A DNA stretch of 56,601 bases from Planctomycetota bacterium (GTDB taxonomy: Bacteria; Planctomycetota; UBA1135; GCA-002686595), in NCBI GenBank assembly GCA_030746555.1, contig JASLMK010000042.1:1-56601 (forward strand). The letters run 5' to 3'. Under the pieces are notes generated by a model. That model was not told the origin of the DNA, searched no databases, and was given only the letters and a program-made list of their open reading frames with translations. Below are positions 1 to 7,555 of the stretch, in pieces. A program made the translations under genes and the position numbers. Each line of letters opens with the position of its first letter. The stretch's first letter is position 1.

Positions 1-242
1 TCGACCTGGCCGTGCGCGTACGCCGTGCAGGCGGGAAGGTGGCCGTCACCCGCGCCGTCGCCGACTGGGTGGCCGCCCGCGCCTTCCGCCCCGAGCACGG
101 CGCCCGCGAGGTGCGCCACGTCATCCAGCGCGAGCTGGAGCCGCCGCTGGCGCGCTTGTTGCTCGCCGGCACCCTCGGCGACGATGACCTAGTCCGCGCC
201 CGCGTCCGCGGCGACCGGGTCGCCTTCGCGGTCGAGCGCTAG
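1..242 (+). CDS. Clp ATPase (ClpB/ClpA type), C-terminal fragment
   Basis: This is the 3' end of a gene that begins left of the window; the frame is open from base 3 to the TAG at 240-242, giving about 79 residues. The segment FRPEHGAREVRHVIQRELEPP is the conserved small (C-terminal) subdomain of the second AAA+ module of Clp/Hsp100 unfoldases, with the sensor-2 region around GARE. ClpB-like disaggregases end in just this way, with an Ile/Leu-rich helix and a short beta hairpin. The sequence could equally be ClpC or ClpA; the Walker motifs that would decide are outside the window. The GTG at 12 is an internal codon, not a start. Confidence 0.75.
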   Translation, partial: DLAVRVRRAGGKVAVTRAVADWVAARAFRPEHGAREVRHVIQRELEPPLARLLLAGTLGDDDLVRARVRGDRVAFAVER

Positions 243-784
243 TCCCGTCTCGGGAGGAGTCGAGGCCGCGCCGGGCCGCCGGACGGGCACGGAAGCGGCT
301 CGCCCTCCTCGTGTTCGCCGGCGCAGAATCCCACCCTTCGCCCCCTCCTGCGGGGCGAGCAGAAACCAGCGGATCCGGTTCCTGCCGTGACCCGGTCTCG
401 TCGCGGTACACCGTGGGGGGGGCCGGCGTGGGAGCGGCAGACCCGGGGTTTCCTGGGAAGTCCCACGCATCTTCCCTCGCTCCGAGACGAACCGTGGCGC
501 ACCCGGATCAGGCCGGACCGGCCCGCGCCGGGCCCGCGGTGAGCGCCAACCAGGCGCCCGCGACGGCCCCTGCCCCCGAGGCTGACAGGGCGTGCCCGCG
601 GCTGTCCAGAGCGATGGTCCCCAGGCACCCGCACGGGGCATCGAGACGGGGTCCCGCCTTCACCGGGCGCGCGTCGACGAGGTCGGGTGCTGTTCGTAGA
701 TCGGGAGAAATCCGCCCCGCCGGCGTCGGGCGTGCGGAAGCAGGGATCGCAAGGGGGGCCGCCCGCCGGCGGCCCACAGACCCC

Positions 785-790
785 AGGAGG
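785..790 (+). promoter_or_regulatory. Perfect Shine-Dalgarno AGGAGG
   Basis: AGGAGG lies five bases before the ATG at 796. It is the strongest ribosome binding site in this part of the window, which is what makes the very short frame behind it worth listing. Confidence 0.6.
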
Positions 791-795
791 TTCCC

Positions 796-900
796 ATGAG
801 CCGTGTTCTGGCCCACACCGTCTGCCGTTCCCTAGAGGTCCTGATCGGTCTCTGCGCCGTACTCGCCGCGGGGGCGATCGATTCCCTCGGCATCCTCTGA
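796..900 (+). CDS. Possible 34-residue membrane peptide
   Basis: ATG at 796, TGA at 898-900, 34 residues. A perfect AGGAGG sits at the ideal distance upstream. The N-terminus is short and basic (MSRVLAHTVCRS), followed by a hydrophobic stretch (LEVLIGLCAVLAAGAI) long enough for one membrane helix, so the product would be a single-span small membrane protein. I recognise no family. The peptide is alone in a long spacer and a hairpin follows its stop codon. The case rests on the ribosome binding site and the hydrophobic run; a chance frame cannot be excluded. Confidence 0.4.
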   Translation: MSRVLAHTVCRSLEVLIGLCAVLAAGAIDSLGIL

Positions 901-901
901 G

Positions 902-918
902 CCGGGCTTGCGGCCCGG
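902..918 (+). terminator. Hairpin after the 34-aa ORF
   Basis: CCGGGC (902-907) pairs with GCCCGG (913-918) around a five-base loop, two bases after the stop of the short ORF. There is no T-run, so a terminator role is tentative. Confidence 0.25.
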
Positions 919-1012
919 TCGGAAACGCGGCGGGACGCCCGCCGCGCTCGCCGGCGCTGGACCGGGCGGCGAACAGCGGGGCGACAAGGTGCGAGGCGCG
1001 CGAGGCGGCCGA

Positions 1013-1018
1013 TAGGAT
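1013..1018 (+). promoter_or_regulatory. TAGGAT, candidate -10 of the MATE gene
   Basis: Same hexamer as those standing close to several start codons in this window, but here about 98 bases from the assigned GTG start, so the MATE mRNA would have a leader. No -35 match is visible. Confidence 0.35.
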
Positions 1019-1116
1019 GGTCGACTCCGCGGGTCGCCGGTGAGGCAGGCTCGGGCCGGAGGGCCGGCTCGACCGCCGCGCCCGCGACCGACGCCGCAGC
1101 GATCCCCGCCCCACTC

Positions 1117-2487
1117 GTGCCGACCCATCACCCCCCCGGTCCCGCCGCGCGGGAACTGACCACGATCCGCCGCCTCGCGGGGCCGGTCGTCGTGACCCAG
1201 CTCGGCGGCATGCTGCTGGGCGTGGTCGACACGATGATGCTCGGCCACTTCAGCGTCGACGCCCTCAACGCGTCGGCCCTGGGCAGGATCTGGCTCTTCG
1301 GCACGCAGATGCTCGCCATGGGCATCCTGCTCGGCCTCGACCCGATCGTCAGCCAGAGCCACGGCGCCCGGAACCGGCGCCGCCTGGGCCTCGCGCTCCA
1401 GCACGGTCTGGCCCTGGCCTTGGTCCTCAGCGTGCCGATCGGCCTCTCCTGGCTGGGCACGGGCCGGGCCCTGGCGCTCTTCGGACAGGAACGGGAGCTG
1501 TGCGCTCTGGCCCAGAGCTACGCGGTGGTGCAGATCCCCGGGCTGCCGTTCTTCCTGTGCTTCTGGGTCCTGCGCTCCTGGCTCCAGGGGCGCGGGATCA
1601 TGCGGCCGACGATGTGGGTGATGCTCGTCGCCAACCTGTTCAACGCCGCCGCCAACGGGCTTCTCATCCACGGCCTGGCGGGCTTCCCGCGCCTGGGGAT
1701 CGTCGGGGCCGGGATCGCCACGACCGTGACCCAGGTGGCCATGGTCGCGACGCTCGTCGTGATCGTCCGGCGCCGGCGCCTCGGCCGGGGGACTCTCCTG
1801 GATTGGTCGGTGCACCGTCTGCGCTGGAGCGGCCTGCGCGAGATCCTCGGCCAGGGCCTGCCCGTCGCCACGCACTTCGGTCTGGAGGTGTGGGCCTTCC
1901 AGATCGCGACCCTGTGGGCGGGCCTCCTCGGGGAGACCGAGCTCGCCGGCCACGTGATCACCCTCAACCTGGCTTCGGTCTCCTTCATGATCCCCCTGGG
2001 GATCTCGATCGCCGCGGGGGCGCGGATCGGAAACCTCATAGGCGGCGCACGCTCCGCCCTGGCCCAGACTTCCGCCTGGGTCGCCCTGGCGGCGGGGGTC
2101 GCGGTGACCTCGGCCACGGCGGCGGTCTTCTACTTCGGGCGCGAGGTGCTCGGGCGCATCTACACCGACGACGCCGACGCCGTCATCGCCGCGGCCGCCG
2201 TCCTGCCGATCGCCGCCGCCTTCCAGCTCTTCGACGGCACCCAGGTCATCGGTGCCGGGATCCTGCGCGGGATGGGGCGCACGCTGCCGATCGCGGTGAT
2301 GCACCTCGTCGCCTTCTACGCGGTCGGGCTGCCCGTGGCCTGGGTCCTCGCCTTCCGCCTCGACGGCGGCCTGGCCGGGATCTGGTGGGGCCTGTGCGCC
2401 GGCCTGGGGATCGTGGCCCTGACCCTGGTGGCCTGGATCTGGCGCCGCGGGCCGGCGACGGTCGGGGCGCTGGCGGCCGGGGACTGA
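1117..2487 (+). CDS. MATE family efflux transporter
   Basis: A 456-residue, twelve-helix inner-membrane protein of the MOP superfamily (MATE/NorM type), which exports cationic drugs or metabolites in exchange for Na+ or H+. The N-terminal half carries the family pattern GGMLLGVVDTMMLGHFSVDA (about residues 29-48). A second, homologous half starts near residue 240 (LREILGQGLPVATHFGLEVWA), so both MatE domains are present and the length is normal. The GTG start is chosen because it puts a short polar segment (MPTHHPPGPAARELTTIRRL) in front of helix 1. The substrate cannot be told from sequence. Its stop is 16 bases from the end of the convergent SDR gene. Confidence 0.85.
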   Translation: MPTHHPPGPAARELTTIRRLAGPVVVTQLGGMLLGVVDTMMLGHFSVDALNASALGRIWLFGTQMLAMGILLGLDPIVSQSHGARNRRRLGLALQHGLALALVLSVPIGLSWLGTGRALALFGQERELCALAQSYAVVQIPGLPFFLCFWVLRSWLQGRGIMRPTMWVMLVANLFNAAANGLLIHGLAGFPRLGIVGAGIATTVTQVAMVATLVVIVRRRRLGRGTLLDWSVHRLRWSGLREILGQGLPVATHFGLEVWAFQIATLWAGLLGETELAGHVITLNLASVSFMIPLGISIAAGARIGNLIGGARSALAQTSAWVALAAGVAVTSATAAVFYFGREVLGRIYTDDADAVIAAAAVLPIAAAFQLFDGTQVIGAGILRGMGRTLPIAVMHLVAFYAVGLPVAWVLAFRLDGGLAGIWWGLCAGLGIVALTLVAWIWRRGPATVGALAAGD

Positions 2488-2503
2488 CGGACGCCTCGCG
2501 GGA

Positions 2504-3235
2504 TCAGATCCCCCAGCCGCCGCTCACGTGGAGGTTGGAGCCGTTCACGTAGCGCGCCTCGTCGGAGAGGAAGAAGAGCGTCGCCGCGACGGCGTCGTCG
2601 ACAGCGCCGATGTAGCCGGCGGGGATCTTCGGAGCCATCGCCTCCAGCTCCTCCGCCGGGGCCGATCCCGAGTCGATGAACCCCGGCGAGACGGCGTTGA
2701 CCGTGATGCCGTGGGGGCCGAGGACCCGTGCGAGGCTGCGGGTCAGCATCAGCACGCCGGCCTTGGCGATGTAGTGGCCGGCGACGAAGGGCTGGGCCGA
2801 CATGCGGTCGGCGTTGGCCATGGCGAAGCTCACGATGCGCCCGAAGCCGCGCTCGATCATGCCCGGGGCGACGAGACGAGCGAGGTAGAAGACCGGATGG
2901 AGGTTGTTGTCGAACATCTCGTTCCAGCCCTCGACGGTCTCCTCGAGCAGGGGCACGCGGTGGTAGGGACCGGCGCCGTTCACCAGGGCGTCGATCCCTC
3001 CCAGCTCCGCGGTCACGCGCCCGACGAGGTCGGCGCAGGCGGCGGGGTCGGAGACGTCGGCGCGGACCGTCAGCGAGCGGGCGCCGAGGGCCGCGAGGTC
3101 GGCCGCGGTACGCTCGGCGTCCGCATCGGCGCCGCGGTGGCAGGCGGCCACCGACCAGCCGTCCGCGGCCAACCGCAGGCCGACGGCACGACCGATCCCG
3201 CGCACGCCTCCGGTGATCAATACGACCCGCTCCAT
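2504..3235 (-). CDS. SDR-family protein with atypical active site
   Basis: 243 residues with a classical short-chain dehydrogenase/reductase fold. The nucleotide-binding TGGVRGIG is at 8-15 and NGAG at 86-89, and the C-terminal pattern (ITVNAVSPGFI; VNGSNLHVSGGW) is FabG-like. The catalytic set is unusual. The lysine is K158 (HYIAKAG), but the residue four before it, normally Tyr, is His154. The position five after GRI, normally Ser, is Met139. Close relatives that I recall have YYIAK, where the first Tyr is catalytic. The protein may therefore be a non-canonical reductase or a binding protein. The start codon is six bases from a TAGGAT box and has no Shine-Dalgarno. Confidence 0.8.
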   Translation of the reverse strand: MERVVLITGGVRGIGRAVGLRLAADGWSVAACHRGADADAERTAADLAALGARSLTVRADVSDPAACADLVGRVTAELGGIDALVNGAGPYHRVPLLEETVEGWNEMFDNNLHPVFYLARLVAPGMIERGFGRIVSFAMANADRMSAQPFVAGHYIAKAGVLMLTRSLARVLGPHGITVNAVSPGFIDSGSAPAEELEAMAPKIPAGYIGAVDDAVAATLFFLSDEARYVNGSNLHVSGGWGI

Positions 3236-3241
3236 GGGCGC

Positions 3242-3247
3242 ATCCTA
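3242..3247 (-). promoter_or_regulatory. TAGGAT -10 box, leaderless SDR gene
   Basis: On the minus strand the sequence reads TAGGATgcgcccATG, with the ATG at 3235. A six-base spacing places the expected transcription start on the A of the start codon. Confidence 0.6.
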
Positions 3248-3270
3248 CCGCCCGCGCCGTGGCGGCGGCC

Positions 3271-3286
3271 CGCGGGTTTGCCCGCG
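3271..3286. repeat. Inverted repeat between divergent genes
   Basis: CGCGGG (3271-3276) and CCCGCG (3281-3286) around TTTG, located between the divergent promoters of the SDR and the foldase-like gene. It could be a shared operator; GC-rich chance hairpins are common here. Confidence 0.25.
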
Positions 3287-3301
3287 CCCCCCGACCGCCG
3301 A

Positions 3302-3307
3302 TATGCT
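3302..3307 (+). promoter_or_regulatory. TATGCT -10 box of the foldase-BMC operon
   Basis: TATGCT ends 19 bases before the ATG at 3327. It overlaps the alternative in-frame ATG at 3303, which argues for starting translation at 3327. Confidence 0.5.
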
Positions 3308-3326
3308 CCTCCCCTGGCTCCCCCCC

Positions 3327-4736
3327 ATGCCGCGCCCCTCCCCGCTCCTGTTCGCCGGTCTCCTCGCGGCCCTCTGCGGCCTCCGTACTCCCGCCGAGGG
3401 CGCGCGCTCCGACGTCCCCGCTCGCGCCGGCGAGACGACCCTCTCCTGGGCCGAAGTCGACCGGCTCCTGCTCGACCGCCACGCCCTCTCGGAGAACGGG
3501 CGCGAGGCGCTCTTGCACCTGATCAAATCGCGCCTGCTCGACGTGCTCGCCGTGGAGACCGGGCTCGAGGTCCCCTCGAGCGCCATCGACGCGCGCGTCG
3601 CGGAGTTCGAGCGCCAGGTGCGCGGCGACCCGCGCTTTCCCGGCGGCCTGGCGGACATGCTGGCCGCCGAGCGCATGTCCATGCGGACGTTCCGCGACTT
3701 CCTGCGCCTGGCGGTGGTGCAGGAAACCCTGGCGCGCCGGGCTCTGGGCATCCCCGAGGACGGACCGATCACCGGCGAGCAGCAGGAGATGTGGCTGGAG
3801 GGGGTGATCGCCGAGCGCGGCCTGGAGGAGCGGCCCGACCCCTGGGACGACGGCGTCGTCTGCCGCCTGGGCGAGATCACGATCACCCGCGACGAGTTCC
3901 TCGTCCACCTGCGCTCGCGCACCGACCCCGACGACGTGCGCGAGGGCTGCTACCAGCTCCTGCTGCGCAAGCGGCTGCTCGCGCGCATGCCAGACCTGTC
4001 CGCAGCGGCCCTCGAGAAGGCCGTCGAGGAGGAGCTCTCCCGGCGCCGCAACAAGGTGCGCGCCGACCCGCGCTACCAGGGAGTGGAGTACGAGCGCCTG
4101 CTCGCCGCCCAGGGGATCCGGGTCGCGGCCTGGCCGTCGGATCCGGCAGTGCAGGTCGCGGCGCTGGCGCGATCGTGGGTCGAACGCAGCTACACCGCCG
4201 ACGACCTCAAGCGCGTCTACGCCGACGAGCGCGAGCACTTCGACGGCCTGTTCGGCGAGGCCGTCGAGACCTGGATCGTGTTCCTCAAGGCCGTGAAGTT
4301 CGCCAACGACCTCCAGCGGCGCAACTTCGAAGAGGCCCGCGCCCAGCTCGTGGAGGCCTCCGCGGGGCTCGACACCCACGCGGAGTTCGAGACCCTCGCC
4401 GCAGGTCTCTCCGAGGACGGGCCCTCCCGCGACCGCAAGGGCCTGCTCGGCTGGGTGACGCGCGAGGGGCCCCGGGTCCCCGCCGAGGCGCGGGCCGCCG
4501 TCTTCGGACACCTCGACGGCGCCCGCTTCGACCCCGGCGGCCCGACCGACGACCGCAGGCGCCTGGTGGGTCCGGTGCGCACGGCGAGCGGCTGCATGCT
4601 ACTCTGGCTCGGCCGTCGCCGCCCCGCCCCCGCCTGGGAGACGATGGTCGTGCACGTACACACCGAGCTGCGACGACGCTTCATCGAGGAGTCGCTGCAG
4701 CGCGGCACGGTGGAGACCTGGTTGGACGGAGATTGA
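3327..4736 (+). CDS. Exported parvulin-like (PpiC/SurA) protein
   Basis: 469 residues from the ATG at 3327; an in-frame ATG at 3303 overlaps the promoter-like box. The N-terminus (MPRPSPLLFAGLLAALCGL) looks like a signal peptide, so the protein is probably periplasmic or surface-bound. The middle is helical and charged like the SurA N-terminal chaperone domain. The last third fits the parvulin fold: FETLAAGLSEDG, then KGLLGWVTREG, then LVGPVRTASGCMLLWLGRR. These match the family pattern of a serine-rich turn, G-LGW and GPV-T-G strands, but some catalytic positions look degenerate. The stop is only seven bases before the first BMC-P gene, so it is the first gene of the shell operon, which is odd for an exported protein. 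I am fairly sure of the fold and unsure of isomerase activity. Confidence 0.6.
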   Translation: MPRPSPLLFAGLLAALCGLRTPAEGARSDVPARAGETTLSWAEVDRLLLDRHALSENGREALLHLIKSRLLDVLAVETGLEVPSSAIDARVAEFERQVRGDPRFPGGLADMLAAERMSMRTFRDFLRLAVVQETLARRALGIPEDGPITGEQQEMWLEGVIAERGLEERPDPWDDGVVCRLGEITITRDEFLVHLRSRTDPDDVREGCYQLLLRKRLLARMPDLSAAALEKAVEEELSRRRNKVRADPRYQGVEYERLLAAQGIRVAAWPSDPAVQVAALARSWVERSYTADDLKRVYADEREHFDGLFGEAVETWIVFLKAVKFANDLQRRNFEEARAQLVEASAGLDTHAEFETLAAGLSEDGPSRDRKGLLGWVTREGPRVPAEARAAVFGHLDGARFDPGGPTDDRRRLVGPVRTASGCMLLWLGRRRPAPAWETMVVHVHTELRRRFIEESLQRGTVETWLDGD

Positions 4737-4743
4737 GCGCGCG

Positions 4744-5037
4744 ATGTTGATCGGCAAGGTGGTCGGAAGCGTGGTCGCCACGCAGAAGGACGAGAAGCTC
4801 ACGGACCGCAAGTTCCTGGTGGTGCACATGCACGACCACGAGAACCTGCCCAGGGAGCAGTACGTGGTGGCCGTCGACTCGGTGGGCGCCGGACCCGACG
4901 ACATGGTGATGATCGCCACCGGCTCCAGCGCGCGCCAGACGGAGCTGACCGACGGCCGGCCCTGCGACGCGGTCGTGATGGCGATCGTCGATTCGTGGGA
5001 CCTCGGCGGCGACAACGTCTACGAGAAGTGGGCCTGA
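4744..5037 (+). CDS. BMC-P shell pentamer (EutN/CcmL), first copy
   Basis: 97 residues, the standard length of EutN/CcmL proteins that form pentamers capping the vertices of bacterial microcompartment shells. The family core is complete: MLIGKVVGSVVATQKD at the start, LVVHMHDHEN, then VAVDSVGAGPDDMVMIATGSS. This copy is the closest of the three to the Pfam consensus. It follows the foldase-like gene by seven bases and precedes two paralogues and an aldolase, the order typical of Planctomycetes/Verrucomicrobia fucose/rhamnose compartments. No hexamer gene accompanies it here. Confidence 0.93.
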   Translation: MLIGKVVGSVVATQKDEKLTDRKFLVVHMHDHENLPREQYVVAVDSVGAGPDDMVMIATGSSARQTELTDGRPCDAVVMAIVDSWDLGGDNVYEKWA

Positions 5038-5060
5038 GCCCGTTCGCATGACCGAGAGGG

Positions 5061-5065
5061 AGGAG
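5061..5065 (+). promoter_or_regulatory. Shine-Dalgarno of second BMC-P gene
   Basis: AGGAG within GGGAGGAG, five bases before the ATG at 5071. It fixes the start of an operon-internal gene. Confidence 0.6.
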
Positions 5066-5070
5066 ATGGG

Positions 5071-5364
5071 ATGTACTTGGCTCGAGTGACCGGGCGCGTC
5101 GTGGCCACGCGCCGCTACGCGGGAACAGAGGGTGTGGCCCTGCAGTGGATCCAGCCCGTCGACGAGCGGGGCGAGGACATGGGGGACGCCCTCGTAGCGA
5201 GCGCGGTCATCCCCAGCGGCCCGGGCGATCTGGTGTGCTTCGTGGACGGACGCGAGGGCGCCCTGGCCTGCCCGGAGACCTTCGTGCCCGTCGACGCCGC
5301 CATCGTGGGCTTCGTCGAGAGCGCCTCGGTCGGCGGAGCCGACATCGGCTGGGAGGGACGCTGA
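5071..5364 (+). CDS. BMC-P shell pentamer (EutN/CcmL), second copy
   Basis: 97 residues with the EutN/CcmL fold: MYLARVTGRVVATRRYAG, a central VALQWIQPVDE strand and AAIVGFVESASVGG at the end. It is the most divergent of the three: the usual VAVDxVGAG segment reads VASAVIPSGPGDLVCFVDG. In PV-type compartments three different BMC-P paralogues are normally encoded together and are thought to occupy vertices in different contexts; this set fits that rule. A strong Shine-Dalgarno precedes it and its stop overlaps the next start (ATGA). Confidence 0.88.
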   Translation: MYLARVTGRVVATRRYAGTEGVALQWIQPVDERGEDMGDALVASAVIPSGPGDLVCFVDGREGALACPETFVPVDAAIVGFVESASVGGADIGWEGR

Positions 5365-5705
5365 TGTTCCTGGCGGACGTGGTGGGCACGGTCGTCAGCC
5401 CGGTCAAGGTCGGCGTCCTCGAGGGCGAGAAGCTGCTCGTCCTGCGTCCGGTCACCCCCGACGGCCGCCCGACGGCGCGCACCCGGGTGGGGATCGACCG
5501 CGCCCGGGCCGGAGTGGGCGACCGCGTCCTGGTGCTCGACGAGGGCAACGGGGCACGGCAGATCCTCGAGGCCCCCGATGCTCCGGTCAAGACCGTCGTC
5601 GTCGGCGTGGTCGACTACGTCGAGAGCGAGGGCAGCGTGACCTACGATCACCGGGAGCCGCAGGGAGCGACCGGGAGCGGCGCGGGAGAGGACCGGGGCG
5701 CATGA
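5364..5705 (+). CDS. BMC-P shell pentamer (EutN/CcmL), third copy
   Basis: 113 residues from the ATG at 5364, which overlaps the preceding TGA; the frame is open further upstream but that part is antisense to nothing useful and overlaps the second copy. The fold is complete (MFLADVVGTVVSPVKVG, LLVLRPVTPDG, GVGDRVLVLDEGNGAR, VVVGVVDYVESEG). It has a 15-20 residue polar, glycine-rich tail (EPQGATGSGAGEDRGA) that the other two lack. The stop overlaps the aldolase start by ATGA, so the two products are probably translationally coupled. Confidence 0.9.
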   Translation: MFLADVVGTVVSPVKVGVLEGEKLLVLRPVTPDGRPTARTRVGIDRARAGVGDRVLVLDEGNGARQILEAPDAPVKTVVVGVVDYVESEGSVTYDHREPQGATGSGAGEDRGA

Positions 5706-6433
5706 GCATCGAGCAGGCAGCGGAACGCCACGGCTGGTCTCCCGAGGAGGCGCGCCTGCGCAAGGCGATCTGCGAGATCGGCGCCCTGTGCTACCAGAAA
5801 TCGTTCATCGTCGGCAGCGACGGGAACATCTCCGCCCGCCTGTCCGACGGGACGCTGTTGATCACGCCGGCGGGCGCCATGAAGGGCTTCCTGCAGCCCG
5901 AGCAGATGGCCCACGTCGACATGAACGGCGAGAGCGTGGACGGCGGCCCCCGGGGCTCGACCGAGACGGGCATCCACCTCGTCAGCTACGAGGAGCGCCC
6001 CGAGATGAAGGCCGTGCTGCACTGCCACCCACCCCACGCCGTGGCCATGACGATCGCCGGCGTCGACCTCCAGCAGCCGGTGATCCCCGAAATCATCGTC
6101 ACCATCGGCGGCATCCCCACGGCCCCCTTCGGCACGCCGGGCACCCACGAGCTGCCCGAGACGATCCGCGAGATCGTGCGCTGCTCCGACACCTTGGTGA
6201 TGCAGAACCACGGTTCGGTCACCTTGGGCGCGAACCTGCTCGACGCCTTCAAGAAGCTCGACATGCTCGAGCACACCGCCCGCATCCTGTGGCTGGCCCA
6301 CACGGTCAAGGGCGACCTCGACCCCCTGCCGCCCGAGGCGGTCAGGAAGCTCCTCGACACGCGCAAGGCCCTGGGGGTGACCACGACCAACACCCTCGAG
6401 AACCGCTGCGCCCTGGGGGACCCGCCGGTCTGA
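5702..6433 (+). CDS. Class II aldolase (fuculose/rhamnulose-phosphate type)
   Basis: 243 residues of the class II aldolase/adducin family, which splits fuculose-1-phosphate or rhamnulose-1-phosphate into DHAP and lactaldehyde. The zinc ligands are present and correctly spaced: H107 and H109 in HCHPPH, and H170 in QNHG. E88 is 19 residues before H107, matching the catalytic Glu73/His92 spacing of E. coli FucA. In PV-type microcompartments this enzyme is the signature cargo that releases lactaldehyde inside the shell. The extra 14-residue N-terminus is helical but I see no convincing encapsulation peptide. It is the last gene of the operon and converges on asd. Missing from the window are the aldehyde dehydrogenase, phosphotransacylase and hexamer genes. 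Confidence 0.88.
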   Translation: MSIEQAAERHGWSPEEARLRKAICEIGALCYQKSFIVGSDGNISARLSDGTLLITPAGAMKGFLQPEQMAHVDMNGESVDGGPRGSTETGIHLVSYEERPEMKAVLHCHPPHAVAMTIAGVDLQQPVIPEIIVTIGGIPTAPFGTPGTHELPETIREIVRCSDTLVMQNHGSVTLGANLLDAFKKLDMLEHTARILWLAHTVKGDLDPLPPEAVRKLLDTRKALGVTTTNTLENRCALGDPPV

Positions 6434-6458
6434 GCGCGTCGGCCGCGGCTCGCGCGCC

Positions 6459-7538
6459 TCAGCCCGAGGGCACGAGGCCGCGGGCGACGGCCAGCTCGGC
6501 ACCCAGCAGCGCCCCGCCTGCGGCGCCGCGGACGAGGTTGTGGGTCAGGGCGGTGAACTTCCAGTCGAGCACCGAGCAGGGGCGCAGGCGGCCGACGGTC
6601 GTACGCATCCCGCCGTCGAGCTCGACGTGCGACGCGGGTTGGGGCGCGTCGGGGGCGGGCTCGTAGCGCGTCGGGTGACGCGGCGCCGTCGGCAGGCCCG
6701 AGGACCCGGACCCGGCTCCGAACCCCTCCCAGGCCGCGATCAGCTCCTCGGCCCCGGCCTCGCGCCCGAGCTGGACGGACGCGCACAGGGTGTGCCCGTC
6801 GGTCACGGCGACGCGGGTACAGGTGGCCGAGAGGGCCAGGTCGTGGGGTTGCACGCCATCCTCGCCGCAGGCACCGAGGATGCGCGCGACCTCGCTCTCG
6901 ACCTTCTCCTCCTCCCCGGCGATGTGGGGCAGCAGGTTGTCCTCGAGCGAGAGCCCCGTGCCCCCCACCAGGCCCGCGCCCGAGCGCGCCTGCATGGTGA
7001 CCAACTGCACACGACGCAGGCCGAAGGCCTCGGCCAAGGGCGCCAGCGCCAAGACGAGGCCGGCGGTGGTGCAGTTGGGGTTGGCGACGATGGCGCCGGG
7101 GCCGAAGTCCTGACGCCCGACCAGCGCCAGGTGATCGGGGTTGACCTCCGCCACCAACAGCGGCACGGCCGGGTGCATGCGGTGGGTCGCGGCGTTGGAG
7201 AACACCCACGCGCCCGTCGCCGCGAGGGCGCGCTCGATCGGGCCGGCGACGTCCGCGTCGAGGGCTGAGAAGACCACCCGCGCCTCGAGCTCGGGGCTCG
7301 CCGGCCGCAGCTCCATGGTGGCGACGCGGGCCGGGAGGGTGTGGGGCAGGCTCCAGCGTACGGCTTCCCCGTAGGGGCGGCCGGTGGAAGCCGGCGACGC
7401 GGCCAGGGCGGCGAGCTCGAACCAGGGATGGTCCTCGAGCAGCGCCACCAGGCGCTGGCCCACGAGCCCGGTGGCTCCGAGCACGGCGGTGCGCAGGGGA
7501 GCGCGGGGACAGCACGAGGGGGACGGGGGAGGTGCCAT
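6459..7538 (-). CDS. asd: Aspartate-semialdehyde dehydrogenase, archaeal/fungal type
   Basis: 359 residues from the ATG at 7538. It reduces aspartyl phosphate to aspartate semialdehyde in the lysine/threonine/methionine (and diaminopimelate) route. The NADP-binding GATGLVGQR is at 21-29 and the active-site cysteine is C156 in NPNCTT. The segment VQLVTMQARSGAG and the overall length match the archaeal/fungal-type enzymes (TIGR00978-like) rather than the E. coli type. The open frame continues upstream for 93 codons through a repeat-bounded element, but those residues match nothing and a TAGGCT box stands 11 bases before this ATG. It is not in an operon. Confidence 0.88.
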   Translation of the reverse strand: MAPPPSPSCCPRAPLRTAVLGATGLVGQRLVALLEDHPWFELAALAASPASTGRPYGEAVRWSLPHTLPARVATMELRPASPELEARVVFSALDADVAGPIERALAATGAWVFSNAATHRMHPAVPLLVAEVNPDHLALVGRQDFGPGAIVANPNCTTAGLVLALAPLAEAFGLRRVQLVTMQARSGAGLVGGTGLSLEDNLLPHIAGEEEKVESEVARILGACGEDGVQPHDLALSATCTRVAVTDGHTLCASVQLGREAGAEELIAAWEGFGAGSGSSGLPTAPRHPTRYEPAPDAPQPASHVELDGGMRTTVGRLRPCSVLDWKFTALTHNLVRGAAGGALLGAELAVARGLVPSG

Positions 7539-7549
7539 GGAACCGGCAC

Positions 7550-7555
7550 AGCCTA
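7550..7555 (-). promoter_or_regulatory. TAGGCT -10 box of asd
   Basis: TAGGCT, 11 bases before the ATG at 7538. Its first base is the outermost base of the inverted-repeat element at 7555-7754, so any -35 contact lies inside that element. Confidence 0.5.

Larger units (their letters stand above)
243..1116. other. Long spacer with few recognisable features
   Basis: The 874 bases between the Clp gene and the MATE gene hold several overlapping open frames on both strands. None has a recognisable domain, a plausible start context or codon usage unlike random GC-rich sequence. The only elements I can support are the short ORF at 796-900 with a perfect Shine-Dalgarno, a small hairpin just after it, and a TAGGAT promoter-like hexamer at 1013-1018. 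Confidence 0.6.

Noticed and set aside
189..799. Several overlapping open frames of 75-160 codons on both strands in the left spacer
   Set aside because: No Shine-Dalgarno, no conserved motif, and they overlap one another in several frames; only the 34-codon frame with AGGAGG was kept.
4744..6433. A complete microcompartment operon
   Set aside because: No BMC-H, aldehyde dehydrogenase, phosphotransacylase or alcohol dehydrogenase gene is present here, so only a partial locus can be claimed.
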